DNA from: Streptomyces broussonetiae
GTDB lineage: Bacteria; Actinomycetota; Actinomycetes; Streptomycetales; Streptomycetaceae
Reading direction: 5' to 3'
Assembly: GCF_009796285.1 (NCBI RefSeq)
Contig: NZ_CP047020.1
Location: 8,370,001-8,434,000 of the forward strand
Length of the DNA: 64,000 bases
This document shows, one piece after another, positions 1 to 8,159 of this stretch. Below the pieces are notes generated by a model. It made no database searches and was not told the origin of the DNA. It saw only the letters and a list, made by a program, of their open reading frames with translations. Each line of letters starts with the position of its first letter. The first letter of the stretch is position 1. The position numbers and the translations under genes were made by a program.

Positions 1-935
1 TCGGCGCCCTCGGGCAGGTTCTCCAGGCCCTTGAGGATGCCGCCGAGGCCGTCGTTCGGGCTGAGACCCGCGGCCTTGAGCGTCTCGCCGTACTTCGCGA
101 ACGTCTTCGGGAAGAAGGCGCGCACCACGTGACCGAAGATGATCGGGTCGGAGACCTTCATCATCGTGGCCTTCAGGTGCACGGAGAACAGCACGCCCTC
201 GGCCTTGGCGCGGGCGACCTGCGCGGCGAGGAACGTCTCCAGCTCCGCGACGTGCAGGACGGAGGCGTCGACGACCTCGTCCTTGAGCACCGGCACCGAC
301 TCGCGCAGCACGGTCGTGGTGCCGTCGGCGGCGACCAGCTCGATCTTGAGGGCGCCGTCCTCGGCGATGACGACCGACTTCTCGGTGGAGCGGAAGTCGT
401 TCTCGCCCATCGTCGCCACATTGGTCTTGGACTCGCCGGTCCAGGCGCCCATGCGGTGCGGGTGGGTCTTGGCGTAGTTCTTCACCGAGGCCGGGGCGCG
501 GCGGTCGGAGTTGCCCTCACGCAGCACCGGGTTGACGGCGGAGCCCTTGATCTTGTCGTAGCGGGCGCGGATCTCGCGCTCCTCGTCGGTCTTGGGGTCG
601 TCCGGGTAGTCCGGCAGCGCGTAGCCCTTGCCCTGCAGCTCGGCGACGGCGGCCTTCAGCTGCGGGATGGACGCCGAGATGTTCGGCAGCTTGACGATGT
701 TGGCCGCGGGGGTCTTGGCCAGCTCGCCCAGCTCGGCCAGCGCGTCGGGGATGCGCTGGTCCTCGTTCAGGTACTCCGGGAAGTGGGCGATGATGCGTCC
801 GGCCAGCGAGATGTCGCGCGTCGTGACCGGCACACCGGCCTGCGAGGCGTACGCCTGGATCACCGGCAGGAACGAATGCGTCGCCAGGGCCGGGGCCTCG
901 TCTGTGTAGGTGTAGATGATGGTCGAGTCAGTCAC
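1..935 (-). CDS. idh: NADP-dependent isocitrate dehydrogenase, monomeric type (5' part; runs off the left edge)
   Basis: About 311 N-terminal residues are present; the family is about 740 residues, so the C-terminal half lies outside the window. The enzyme oxidatively decarboxylates isocitrate to 2-oxoglutarate with NADP in the cytoplasmic TCA cycle. The start is a GTG at 935 preceded by GGAG, giving a protein beginning (M)TDSTIIYTYTDEAPALATHS, the typical opening of monomeric IDH. Further in are 'ANIVKLPNISASIPQL' and 'GSAVNPVLREGNSDRRAP', where the serine of the 'LREGNSDRR' segment belongs to the isocitrate-binding region of this family. The reading frame is open to the edge with no sign of damage. 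Identification rests on recognising the family; I am confident of it. Confidence 0.93.
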   Translation of the reverse strand, partial: MTDSTIIYTYTDEAPALATHSFLPVIQAYASQAGVPVTTRDISLAGRIIAHFPEYLNEDQRIPDALAELGELAKTPAANIVKLPNISASIPQLKAAVAELQGKGYALPDYPDDPKTDEEREIRARYDKIKGSAVNPVLREGNSDRRAPASVKNYAKTHPHRMGAWTGESKTNVATMGENDFRSTEKSVVIAEDGALKIELVAADGTTTVLRESVPVLKDEVVDASVLHVAELETFLAAQVARAKAEGVLFSVHLKATMMKVSDPIIFGHVVRAFFPKTFAKYGETLKAAGLSPNDGLGGILKGLENLPEGA

Positions 936-959
936 CGGGTGCTCCGCTCCACGTCTGCA

Positions 960-985
960 ACATTGCTCGACATCAAGATATCTCG
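960..985 (-). promoter_or_regulatory. Possible operator upstream of isocitrate dehydrogenase
   Basis: About 30-45 bp upstream of the GTG start, read on the minus strand, is TCTTGATGTCGAG. Its half sites CTTGA and TCGAG form an imperfect inverted repeat with one mismatch around TG. Next to it is the 8-bp palindrome AGATATCT. The position suits control of idh transcription, but the binding factor cannot be named from the sequence. Confidence 0.3.
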
Positions 986-1216
986 TGATCGGAGTCGACT
1001 CGACAGGGGTCACCCATGCGCCGTCCGTGCCGTATCGCGGTTCATCACGGTGCGCACCGCCGGGACCACCGTCCGTCCACCCTGCCTCGTCCGGGTTGGC
1101 CGACCCGGCCAGGGCCGGCAGGGCGTCACCGCCGCGCCCGCGGCCCGCGTCGCGGCCACCGGGCCCCGGCGGTGCTGCCGGCCGCGACGCGCGGGCGGCC
1201 CTTGCGGCCGGCCCGG

Positions 1217-2308
1217 CTAGTCGGCCACCACCGCCCCGCCGGCGACGTCCTCCCCGCTGCGCTGCTGCGGGATCAGCGCGGCGCCCTGGTGCAGGGCCAC
1301 CGTGCGGGTGGGGGCCGGGATGCGGATGCCCTCCGCGCGGTAGCGGCGGTGCAGGCGCTTGATGAACTCGTGCTTGATGCGGTACTGGTCGCTGAACTCG
1401 CCGACGCCGAGGATCACCGTGAAGCCGATACGGGAGTCGCCGAAGGTGTGGAAGCGGATGGCGGGCTCGTGGTCCGGTACGGCGCCGGGGACGTCGCGCA
1501 TGGTCTGCGCGACGACCTCGGCCGTCACCCGCTCGACGTGTTCCAGGTCGGCGTCGTAGCCGACGCCCACCTGCACCAGCACGGTCAGCCGCTGCTCGGG
1601 GCGCGTGTAGTTGGTCATGTTGGCCTTGGCGAGCTGGCCGTTGGGGATGACCACGAGGTTGTTGGACAGCTGGCGGACCGTCGTCTGGCGCCAGTTGATG
1701 TCCACGACATAGCCCTCCTCGCCGCTGCTGAGCCGGATGTAGTCACCCGGCTGGACGGTCTTGGAGGCCAGGATGTGCACGCCCGCGAAGAGGTTGGCGA
1801 GCGTGTCCTGCAGGGCGAGGGCCACCGCCAGACCGCCGACGCCGAGGGCGGTCAGCAGGGGGGCGATGGAGATGCCGAGCGTCTGGAGCACGATCAGGAA
1901 GCCGATCGCGAGGACCAGCACCCGGGTGATGTTGACGAAGATCGTCGCCGAGCCCGCCACGCCCGAGCGGGACTGGGTGACCGTGCGGACCAGGCCGGCG
2001 ATCACCCGGGCCGCGGACAGGGTGACGACGAAGATCAGCCACACCTGGAGGATCTGGTTGGTGTGGTGGTGCACGGTCCGGGTGAGGGGCAGCACGGCCG
2101 CTGCCGCCGCCAGGCCCGCGGCGATCGCGGCCCACGGTACGACCGAGCGCAGCGCGTCCACGATGACGTCGTCGCCGCTCCACTTGGTCCGCTTCGCGTG
2201 CTTGGCGAGCCAGCGCAGCAGGGTGCGCGACAGGAAGGCGAGCACCAGGCCCGCCGCGGTCGAGACTCCGGCGAGGACGAGGTCGTCCAGGGTCAGTGCG
2301 CGGTTCAC
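1217..2308 (-). CDS. MscS-family mechanosensitive ion channel
   Basis: A 363-residue inner-membrane channel expected to open under hypo-osmotic tension. Hydrophobic segments lie near residues 8-30, 55-76 and 85-108, then comes the pore-forming stretch (about residues 122-185). This contains the MscS signature 'GVGGLAVALALQDTLANLF', followed by 'VQPGDYIRL', which leads into the beta domain. A cytoplasmic alpha/beta domain follows ('VVIPNGQLAKANMTNYTR'). The length fits mid-sized MscS-like channels. The ATG start at 2308 is the first in frame and places the first helix correctly. It lies alone between the idh and permease genes, all on the minus strand but separated by 184 bp or more, so co-transcription is not evident. 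Confidence 0.9.
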   Translation of the reverse strand: MNRALTLDDLVLAGVSTAAGLVLAFLSRTLLRWLAKHAKRTKWSGDDVIVDALRSVVPWAAIAAGLAAAAAVLPLTRTVHHHTNQILQVWLIFVVTLSAARVIAGLVRTVTQSRSGVAGSATIFVNITRVLVLAIGFLIVLQTLGISIAPLLTALGVGGLAVALALQDTLANLFAGVHILASKTVQPGDYIRLSSGEEGYVVDINWRQTTVRQLSNNLVVIPNGQLAKANMTNYTRPEQRLTVLVQVGVGYDADLEHVERVTAEVVAQTMRDVPGAVPDHEPAIRFHTFGDSRIGFTVILGVGEFSDQYRIKHEFIKRLHRRYRAEGIRIPAPTRTVALHQGAALIPQQRSGEDVAGGAVVAD

Positions 2309-2492
2309 CGCTCACCTCCGATGCCCGGGCCGGCTGCGGAGTGGTGAAGTGTCGTCACGTGGGTCACCTGCTCGAAGTGCGGGATGTGCGAACGCGCCGG
2401 CCGGAGGAACTCCGGTGACCGGCGCGATCGTTCATCCTGCCGTATCCGGAACACCAGTTCGCACCCGGACCGGCGCCCTTGGGGCAGGTGGC

Positions 2493-4025
2493 TCAGATGA
2501 TCCCCTCCGCGAGTTCGGCCTGGTCGCGGTCGCTGCCGTACGCGGCGGCGGTGGGCGTGCCGTACGAACGGCGGGCGACGTACCACCAGACGCTCGCCAG
2601 GACGAGGACGACGGCAAGCGCGACCGAGGCGTAGTTCATCGAGTCGACGGTGACCGGCGAGGCCTGCGGCAGGCAGAACAGCACGGTCACACAGGCCACC
2701 CAGACCACCGCGACCCAGCCGACGGGCTTGCTCCAGCGGCCCAGATGCCACGGCCCGGGCCTGAACCGGTCGCCCGCGCGCAGCCGCAGCAGCACCGGGA
2801 TGGCGTAGGCGGGCGTGATGCCGATGACGTTGATGGCGGTCACCGCGTTGTACGCCGTCGCCGAGTACAGCGAGGGCAGGGCGAGCACACAGGCGACGAT
2901 CACCGCGAGCCACACGGCCGCGACCGGCGTCTGGGTACGGCCGCTCACCTTGCGCCACAGGTGCGAGCCCGGCAGGGCACCGTCCCGGCTGAACGCGAAC
3001 ACCATCCGGCTGGCCGCGGCGACCTCGGCGTTGCCGCAGAACAGCTGGGCGACGATCACGACCAGCAGCAGCGCGCTGGCACCGTCGGTGCCGAGGCCGT
3101 CGAGCAGGATCTGCGCGGGCGGTACGCCGGTCGCGGTGTTGCGCGTGGCGTCGTAGTTCTGGATGGCGAAGGTCAGCCCGGCGAGCAGGACGAAGCCGGC
3201 GATCCAGGAGGCCCAGATGGAGCGCACGATGCCCTTGGCCGCGGACACGGAGGCCTGGGAGGTCTCCTCCGAGAGATGGGCGGAGGCGTCGTAGCCGGAG
3301 AAGGTGTACTGGGCGAGCAGCAAACCGATCGCCGCCACGTAGACCGGGTTGTGCCAGCCGGTCTCGTTGACGAACTTCGTGAACACGAAGGAGGCCGACT
3401 GGTGGTGGTCGGGGACGATCGCGAGCGCGCCGACGATCAGCGCGACGCCCGCCAGGTGCCACCAGACGCTGATCGAGTTGAGCAGGCTGACCAGGCGGAC
3501 GCCGAACAGGTTCAGCACCGCGTGCAGCAGCAGGATGGCGCAGAAGATCAGCATGGTCTTGCCGGGCGTCGGCGTGAAGCCCCACTGGAGGTTAGCGAAG
3601 GCGCCGGTGAACAGGGCGGCGCCGTAGTCGATACCGGCGATCGCACCGAGCAGACCGAGCAGGTTCAGCCAGCCCGTGTACCAGCCCCAGCGCCGCCCGC
3701 CGAGCCGGTCGGCCATGTAGTACAGCGCGCCGGAGGTCGGATAGGCGCTGGTGACCTCGGCGAGTGCGAGACCGACGCACAGTACGAACAGGCCGACGCC
3801 CGCCCAGCCCCACAGCATCACGGCGGGGCCGCCGGTGTTCAGGCCGAAGCCGTACAGGGTCATGCAGCCGGACAGGATCGAGATCACCGAGAAGCTGATC
3901 GCGAAGTTGCCGAAGCCGCCCATGCGGCGGGCCAGCACCGGCCGGTAGCCGAGTTCACGCAGACGCTGCTCCTCGTCCTGCTGGGGCAGGCCCGGCGACG
4001 GCGATGGATCGGGGGTGGCGGACAT
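2493..4025 (-). CDS. APC-superfamily amino acid/amine permease
   Basis: A 510-residue, twelve-helix transporter of the amino acid/choline transporter branch (GABA- or choline-permease-like). The N-terminal motif 'RMGGFGNFAISFSVISILSG' is diagnostic of this branch, and 'SEETSQASVSAAKGIVRSI' is the conserved loop after helix 6. 'NAEVAAASRMVFAFSRDGALPG' (first part) marks the helix 8-9 region. The substrate cannot be told; GABA, other amino acids or ethanolamine-like amines are all possible. The ATG at 4025 follows a good GGAGG. Only 44 bp separate it from the unknown gene upstream on the same strand, so the two probably form a bicistronic unit expressed from the divergent region near 5.1-5.3 kb. 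Confidence 0.88.
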   Translation of the reverse strand: MSATPDPSPSPGLPQQDEEQRLRELGYRPVLARRMGGFGNFAISFSVISILSGCMTLYGFGLNTGGPAVMLWGWAGVGLFVLCVGLALAEVTSAYPTSGALYYMADRLGGRRWGWYTGWLNLLGLLGAIAGIDYGAALFTGAFANLQWGFTPTPGKTMLIFCAILLLHAVLNLFGVRLVSLLNSISVWWHLAGVALIVGALAIVPDHHQSASFVFTKFVNETGWHNPVYVAAIGLLLAQYTFSGYDASAHLSEETSQASVSAAKGIVRSIWASWIAGFVLLAGLTFAIQNYDATRNTATGVPPAQILLDGLGTDGASALLLVVIVAQLFCGNAEVAAASRMVFAFSRDGALPGSHLWRKVSGRTQTPVAAVWLAVIVACVLALPSLYSATAYNAVTAINVIGITPAYAIPVLLRLRAGDRFRPGPWHLGRWSKPVGWVAVVWVACVTVLFCLPQASPVTVDSMNYASVALAVVLVLASVWWYVARRSYGTPTAAAYGSDRDQAELAEGII

Positions 4026-4069
4026 GCGGGGGAAACCTCCGGGTCAAAGGGCTTGAGCAGGTGGGGCGT

Positions 4070-5056
4070 TCAGGGGCGGGAGCCGTCCGCGGCGGCCCGG
4101 CAGCGCTCCCGGGCCTGGAGGAAGATCTCCACGGCCCGGTCGCGGCCGGGGGCGCGGTACATCCAGGGCGGAGGGGTGAAGTAGGGGCCTATCGCGTCGA
4201 ACACCCGGACCGCGTCGGGGAACTGCAGGGATCCCCACAGGGCGTGGGCGAGGTGGTTGAGGTCCAGCAGCGAGCGCTCGCCGCGGTGGGTGTGCTCGAA
4301 CCAGGAGTGCAGGGCGCGCCGTGCCTCGCGGGCCGCGTCCTCCGCCACCCAGTGCAGGTCGAGCGCCGCGTCGTGGCCGCTGTCGCGCCGGTAGCGCTCG
4401 ACCCGGACGTACAGCGGCAGGACATGCAGCGCGGAGCCGGCCGGGGCCTGCCCGGCGGCCCACTGCGCATAGCCGGCGGCCTCCGCGAGCCGGCCGGTGC
4501 CGCCGCGCGCGTACAGGAACTGCAGCATCCTGTGGTGGGCCTCGCGGTTGTACGGGTCGCGCTTGCCGGCCTCGGCGAGCAGGCCCCAGGGCCCCGGCGG
4601 CAGCATCGGCTCGGGCGGCGCCGCCCGGTGCTCCTCCCAGCGCTGTTCCGGGTCCAGCTGGGCGAGCGCCAGCAGGCACACCCAGGGCACCGGGTCGTGC
4701 GGAGCGGCCCCGGTGGCGGACTGGGCGGCGTCCCAGGCCTCGATCCACAACTCATGGGTACGGCGGTGCCGTTCACGCTGTGCCCGCAGCGCCCGTTCGA
4801 CCGCGACCCGGGCGTGCATCACCACGGCGTGGGTACTGCCCGGCTCCTCGGCGAGCCAGGCGCGCACCACGTCGGTGCCCGCGGCGGCGGCTGCCAGGAC
4901 CTGGGTGCGCTGGGTCCACTGCCACCAGTTCGTGGTGTCCGCGAGCAACGCGCGCATGGCCATCCAGCGGCCGGTGCGCAGATCCTGCAGAGCGGCGCGC
5001 AGCGCGCGGTCGGGCCCGGCCGGGTCGTAGGAGGGACGTGCTCCTTCTCTGGCCAT
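4070..5056 (-). CDS. Hypothetical protein, helical, 328 aa
   Basis: I do not recognise the function. The reading frame can be extended to 5203, but the extension is Arg-rich and looks non-coding, so I favour the ATG at 5056 (MAREGARPSYDPAGPDRALR). The protein is soluble, rich in Ala, Trp and Arg, and has helix-pair segments of TPR-like spacing, such as 'GRLAEAAGYAQWAAGQAPAG' and 'LLDLNHLAHALWGSLQFPDA'. It has no signal peptide or membrane helix. It lies immediately upstream of the APC permease (44 bp) and divergent from the glycerol-kinase-like operon. That context hints at a link to the permease but does not define a role. No strong Shine-Dalgarno is visible at 5056, so the start is uncertain. 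Confidence 0.6.
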   Translation of the reverse strand: MAREGARPSYDPAGPDRALRAALQDLRTGRWMAMRALLADTTNWWQWTQRTQVLAAAAAGTDVVRAWLAEEPGSTHAVVMHARVAVERALRAQRERHRRTHELWIEAWDAAQSATGAAPHDPVPWVCLLALAQLDPEQRWEEHRAAPPEPMLPPGPWGLLAEAGKRDPYNREAHHRMLQFLYARGGTGRLAEAAGYAQWAAGQAPAGSALHVLPLYVRVERYRRDSGHDAALDLHWVAEDAAREARRALHSWFEHTHRGERSLLDLNHLAHALWGSLQFPDAVRVFDAIGPYFTPPPWMYRAPGRDRAVEIFLQARERCRAAADGSRP

Positions 5057-5171
5057 CAGCCGTCGGTCCCGGGCCACTGGCACGCGGGCGAGGTGGCGGG
5101 GTGGCGTAGCAACAGCCCTCCTGTGGGCGGGGATTGGCGCGCGGTGGGCGCGTCGGCGGTCACTATAGAGG

Positions 5172-5206
5172 TGGAGGTTCCTCCATACCATTGTTGTCAA
5201 CACAAC
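5172..5206. promoter_or_regulatory. Two adjacent inverted repeats in the divergent promoter region
   Basis: TGGAGG-TT-CCTCCA (5172-5185) is a perfect 6-bp dyad. GTTGT-CAAC-ACAAC (5193-5206) is a perfect 5-bp dyad seven bases away. Both lie between the divergent unknown gene/permease unit and the sugar-kinase operon, a good site for a repressor acting on one or both units. The GTTGT-N4-ACAAC form resembles GntR-type operators, but no regulator gene lies adjacent. Confidence 0.4.
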
Positions 5207-5310
5207 TATTTATGCAGGCAAGTTGAGTGCCCGGCGACGCTTGACGCCGGACACGGCGCAACGGCAGGCTGACGCGGTGTGATCTTCGATGCGAAGCGGG
5301 GGAAGGTGCG

Positions 5311-6741
5311 ATGACCGGGCCGGTGCTCGCCGTCGACCAGGGCACGTCCGGCTCCAAGGCCCTCGTGGTCTGCCCGGAGCGCGGTGTCCTCGCCACCGGG
5401 TTCGCCGAGGTCCGCCCCCGGTATCTGCCCGGCGGCCTGGTCGAGGTGGACCCCGCCGAGCTGTTCGACTCGGTGGTCGCCGCCGGCCGGCAGGCGCTCG
5501 CCGAAGCGGGCGAACCGGTCGTGGCGCTGGGCCTCGCCAACCAGGGCGAGACCGTCCTCGCCTGGGACCCGGCCACCGGCCGCCCCCTCACCGACGCCCT
5601 GGTCTGGCAGGACCGGCGCGCCGAGACGGTCTGCGCCGAACTCGCGGAACACGCCGAGGAGCTGCGACTGCTGACCGGCCTGCCCCTCGACCCGTACTTC
5701 GCCGCGCCCAAGATGGCCTGGATCCGCCGCCACCTCACCCGCGAGGGCGTCGTCACCACCTCGGACGCCTGGCTGGTCCACCGTCTCACCGGCGCCTACG
5801 CCACCGACGCCGCCACCGCCGGCCGCACCCAGCTCCTCGACCTGGACAGCGCCCAGTGGTCGCGGAGGGCGCTGGAACTGTACGGGCTCGGCGACGAACG
5901 GCTCCCGCAGCCGGCCGACAACGCCCAGCTCATCGGCACGACGACGGTGTTCGGCCCCGAGATCCCGCTCACCGGCCTGGCCGTCGACCAGCAGGCCGCC
6001 CTGCTCGCCCAGCGCGTCACCGGTCCCGGCACCGCCAAGTGCACCTACGGTACGGGCGCGTTCCTGCTCGCGCACACCGGCGAGCAGCCCCGGCGCGGCA
6101 CCTCGGGCCTGGTCAGCTGCATCGCCTGGCGGCTCGCCGGCACCACCAGCTACTGCCTGGACGGCCAGGTCTACACGGCCGCCTCCGCCGTCCGCTGGCT
6201 CAGCGAACTCGGCGTCATCACCGGCGCCGCCGACCTCGACCCGGTGGGCGGCGCCGTCCCCGACAGCGGCGGCGTCACCTTCGTCCCCGCCCTCGCCGGA
6301 CTCGCCGCCCCCTGGTGGCGTGGCGACCTGCGCGGCTCCCTCACCGGCCTCGGCCTCGACACCACCCCCGGGCACCTCGTGCGCGCCCTGTGCGAGGGCA
6401 TCGCCGCCCAGGTCGCCGAACTCGCCGACGCCGCCGCGGGAGACCTCGGCGCCGGCCTGGACCGCCTGCGCGTCGACGGCGGCCTGACCCGTTCCGCGCT
6501 CCTCATGCAGACCCAGGCCGACCTGCTGCAACGCCCCGTCGAAGTCTCCGCGCTGCCTGACGCCACCGCCCTCGGTGCCGCCACGCTCGCCCGCCTGGGT
6601 GCGGACCGTACGCTGGGCGTCGACCAGGCCCTGCCCGACGGAAAGCCCGCCGCCGTGTACGAACCCCGCATCACCGCCGACCAGGCCGCCGAGCGTCGCA
6701 CCGGCTTCCGCGCCGCCGTCCGGACCCTGCTCGCCTCATGA
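5311..6741 (+). CDS. FGGY-family carbohydrate kinase, glycerol-kinase-like
   Basis: A 476-residue cytoplasmic kinase with the two actin-like ATPase lobes of the FGGY family, predicted to phosphorylate glycerol or a small polyol with ATP. The phosphate-1 motif is 'VLAVDQGTSGSKALV', the substrate-side motif is 'GLANQGETVLAWD', and 'LAVDQQAALLAQ' carries the catalytic Asp position. 'CTYGTGAFLL' and 'LRVDGGLTRSALLMQTQADL' are the C-lobe signatures. The ATG is preceded by GGGGGAAGG. Its stop overlaps the start of the next gene (ATGA), and that gene is a glycerol-3-phosphate-dehydrogenase-like flavoprotein. This supports glycerol as substrate, though other polyols cannot be excluded from sequence alone. 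Confidence 0.88.
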   Translation: MTGPVLAVDQGTSGSKALVVCPERGVLATGFAEVRPRYLPGGLVEVDPAELFDSVVAAGRQALAEAGEPVVALGLANQGETVLAWDPATGRPLTDALVWQDRRAETVCAELAEHAEELRLLTGLPLDPYFAAPKMAWIRRHLTREGVVTTSDAWLVHRLTGAYATDAATAGRTQLLDLDSAQWSRRALELYGLGDERLPQPADNAQLIGTTTVFGPEIPLTGLAVDQQAALLAQRVTGPGTAKCTYGTGAFLLAHTGEQPRRGTSGLVSCIAWRLAGTTSYCLDGQVYTAASAVRWLSELGVITGAADLDPVGGAVPDSGGVTFVPALAGLAAPWWRGDLRGSLTGLGLDTTPGHLVRALCEGIAAQVAELADAAAGDLGAGLDRLRVDGGLTRSALLMQTQADLLQRPVEVSALPDATALGAATLARLGADRTLGVDQALPDGKPAAVYEPRITADQAAERRTGFRAAVRTLLAS

Positions 6742-8159
6742 CCGTCACCGCACAGGGCCCGCTGCCCACCGGCAGCTACGACGTGGCGGTCGTCGGTGCC
6801 GGCGTGGTCGGCTGCGCCGTCGCCCGCGAACTGGCCCGCCACCCCCGGCTGCGGATCGCCCTGGTCGAGGCCCAGGACGACGTCGGCCAGGGCACCTCCA
6901 AGGCCAACACCGCGATCCTGCACACCGGTTTCGACGCGGCCCCCGGCACCCTGGAGGCCCGCCTGGTCCATGAGGGCTACGAACGGCTGGGCGCCTACGC
7001 GGCCGAGACCGGCATTCCCGTCGAACGCGTCGGCGCCCTGCTGGTCGCCTGGGACGCGGAGCAACTGGCCGCCCTGCCCGAGCTGGCACAGAAGGCCGAG
7101 CGCAACGGCTGCCACGACACGAGCCTGCTGGGCCCCGACGAGCTGTACGCCCGTGAACCGCGCCTCGGCCCCGGAGCGCTCGGCGCCCTGCACGTCCCCG
7201 GCGAGAGCATCATCTGTCCCTGGACGACGACCCTGGCGTACGCCACCCAGGCGGTCCGCGCCGGAGTCGACCTGCATCTCAACGCCAAGGTGGAGCGGGC
7301 ACACCGGGGCACCGGCGAAGACCACCTGCTGCAGACGACCCGAGGCGTCCTGTCCGCCCGCCGCCTGGTCAACGCGGCCGGACTGCACGCCGACACCCTC
7401 GACCGGCTGCTCGGCCACGAGGACTTCACCGTCACCCCGCGCCGCGGTCAGCTCCTGGTGTACGACAAGCTCGCCCGCCCGCTCGTCCGGCACATCCTCC
7501 TGCCCGTCCCGACCGCACTCGGCAAGGGCGTCCTGGTCGCGCCCACCGTGTACGGCAACGTCCTGCTCGGCCCCACCGCCGAGGACCTGGACGACAAACG
7601 GGCCACCGGCTCCACCGCCGACGGCCTGGCCGGCCTCAGGGACAAGGGCCGCCGTGTCCTGCCCGACCTCGTCGACGAGGAGGTCACCGCCGTCTACGCC
7701 GGACTGCGCGCGGCCACCGGACAGGAGGACTACCGCATCGCCGTCCACCCCGAGCAGGGGTACGTCACCGTCGGCGGCATCCGCTCCACCGGCCTGACCG
7801 CGTCCCTGGCGATCGCCGCCCATGTCACCGGCCTGCTGCAGGACACCGGACTGGACCTGGGCCCGGTGCGCGAGCCGCAGCCGCTGACCATGCCCAACCT
7901 CGGCGAGGCCTTCCCACGCCCCTACCAGCGGCCCGAACTCATCGCCGCGGACCCCGAGTACGGCACCCTGGTCTGTCACTGCGAGCGCGTCTCCCGAGGC
8001 GAGATCCGCGACGCCCTGGCCGGACCGGTCCCACCGCGCAGCCTCGAGGGCCTGCGCCGCCGCACCCGGGCCCGGGCGGGCCGCTGTCAGGGGTTCTACT
8101 GCGGCGCGGCGGTACGGGAGTTGTTCGAGTCGGCGCAGAATGAGGGGATTCGGACATGA
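6738..8159 (+). CDS. FAD-dependent glycerol-3-phosphate dehydrogenase-like oxidoreductase (GlpA type) with C-terminal iron-sulfur motif
   Basis: A 473-residue flavoprotein of the DAO fold. The N-terminal Rossmann motif is 'VAVVGAGVVGCAVARELA', followed by 'GTSKANTAILHTGFDA', the FAD/substrate loop typical of GlpA and L-2-hydroxyglutarate oxidase relatives. The last 75 residues hold four cysteines arranged CxC...CxxxxC ('LVCHCERVSRGEI', 'GRCQGFYCGAAV'), the BFD-like [2Fe-2S] pattern of anaerobic-type GlpA. It probably oxidises glycerol-3-phosphate to dihydroxyacetone phosphate, passing electrons through the iron-sulfur centre. It overlaps the genes on both sides by ATGA, so the three are translationally coupled. 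The exact hydroxy-acid or phosphate substrate is inferred from context. Confidence 0.87.
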   Translation: MTVTAQGPLPTGSYDVAVVGAGVVGCAVARELARHPRLRIALVEAQDDVGQGTSKANTAILHTGFDAAPGTLEARLVHEGYERLGAYAAETGIPVERVGALLVAWDAEQLAALPELAQKAERNGCHDTSLLGPDELYAREPRLGPGALGALHVPGESIICPWTTTLAYATQAVRAGVDLHLNAKVERAHRGTGEDHLLQTTRGVLSARRLVNAAGLHADTLDRLLGHEDFTVTPRRGQLLVYDKLARPLVRHILLPVPTALGKGVLVAPTVYGNVLLGPTAEDLDDKRATGSTADGLAGLRDKGRRVLPDLVDEEVTAVYAGLRAATGQEDYRIAVHPEQGYVTVGGIRSTGLTASLAIAAHVTGLLQDTGLDLGPVREPQPLTMPNLGEAFPRPYQRPELIAADPEYGTLVCHCERVSRGEIRDALAGPVPPRSLEGLRRRTRARAGRCQGFYCGAAVRELFESAQNEGIRT

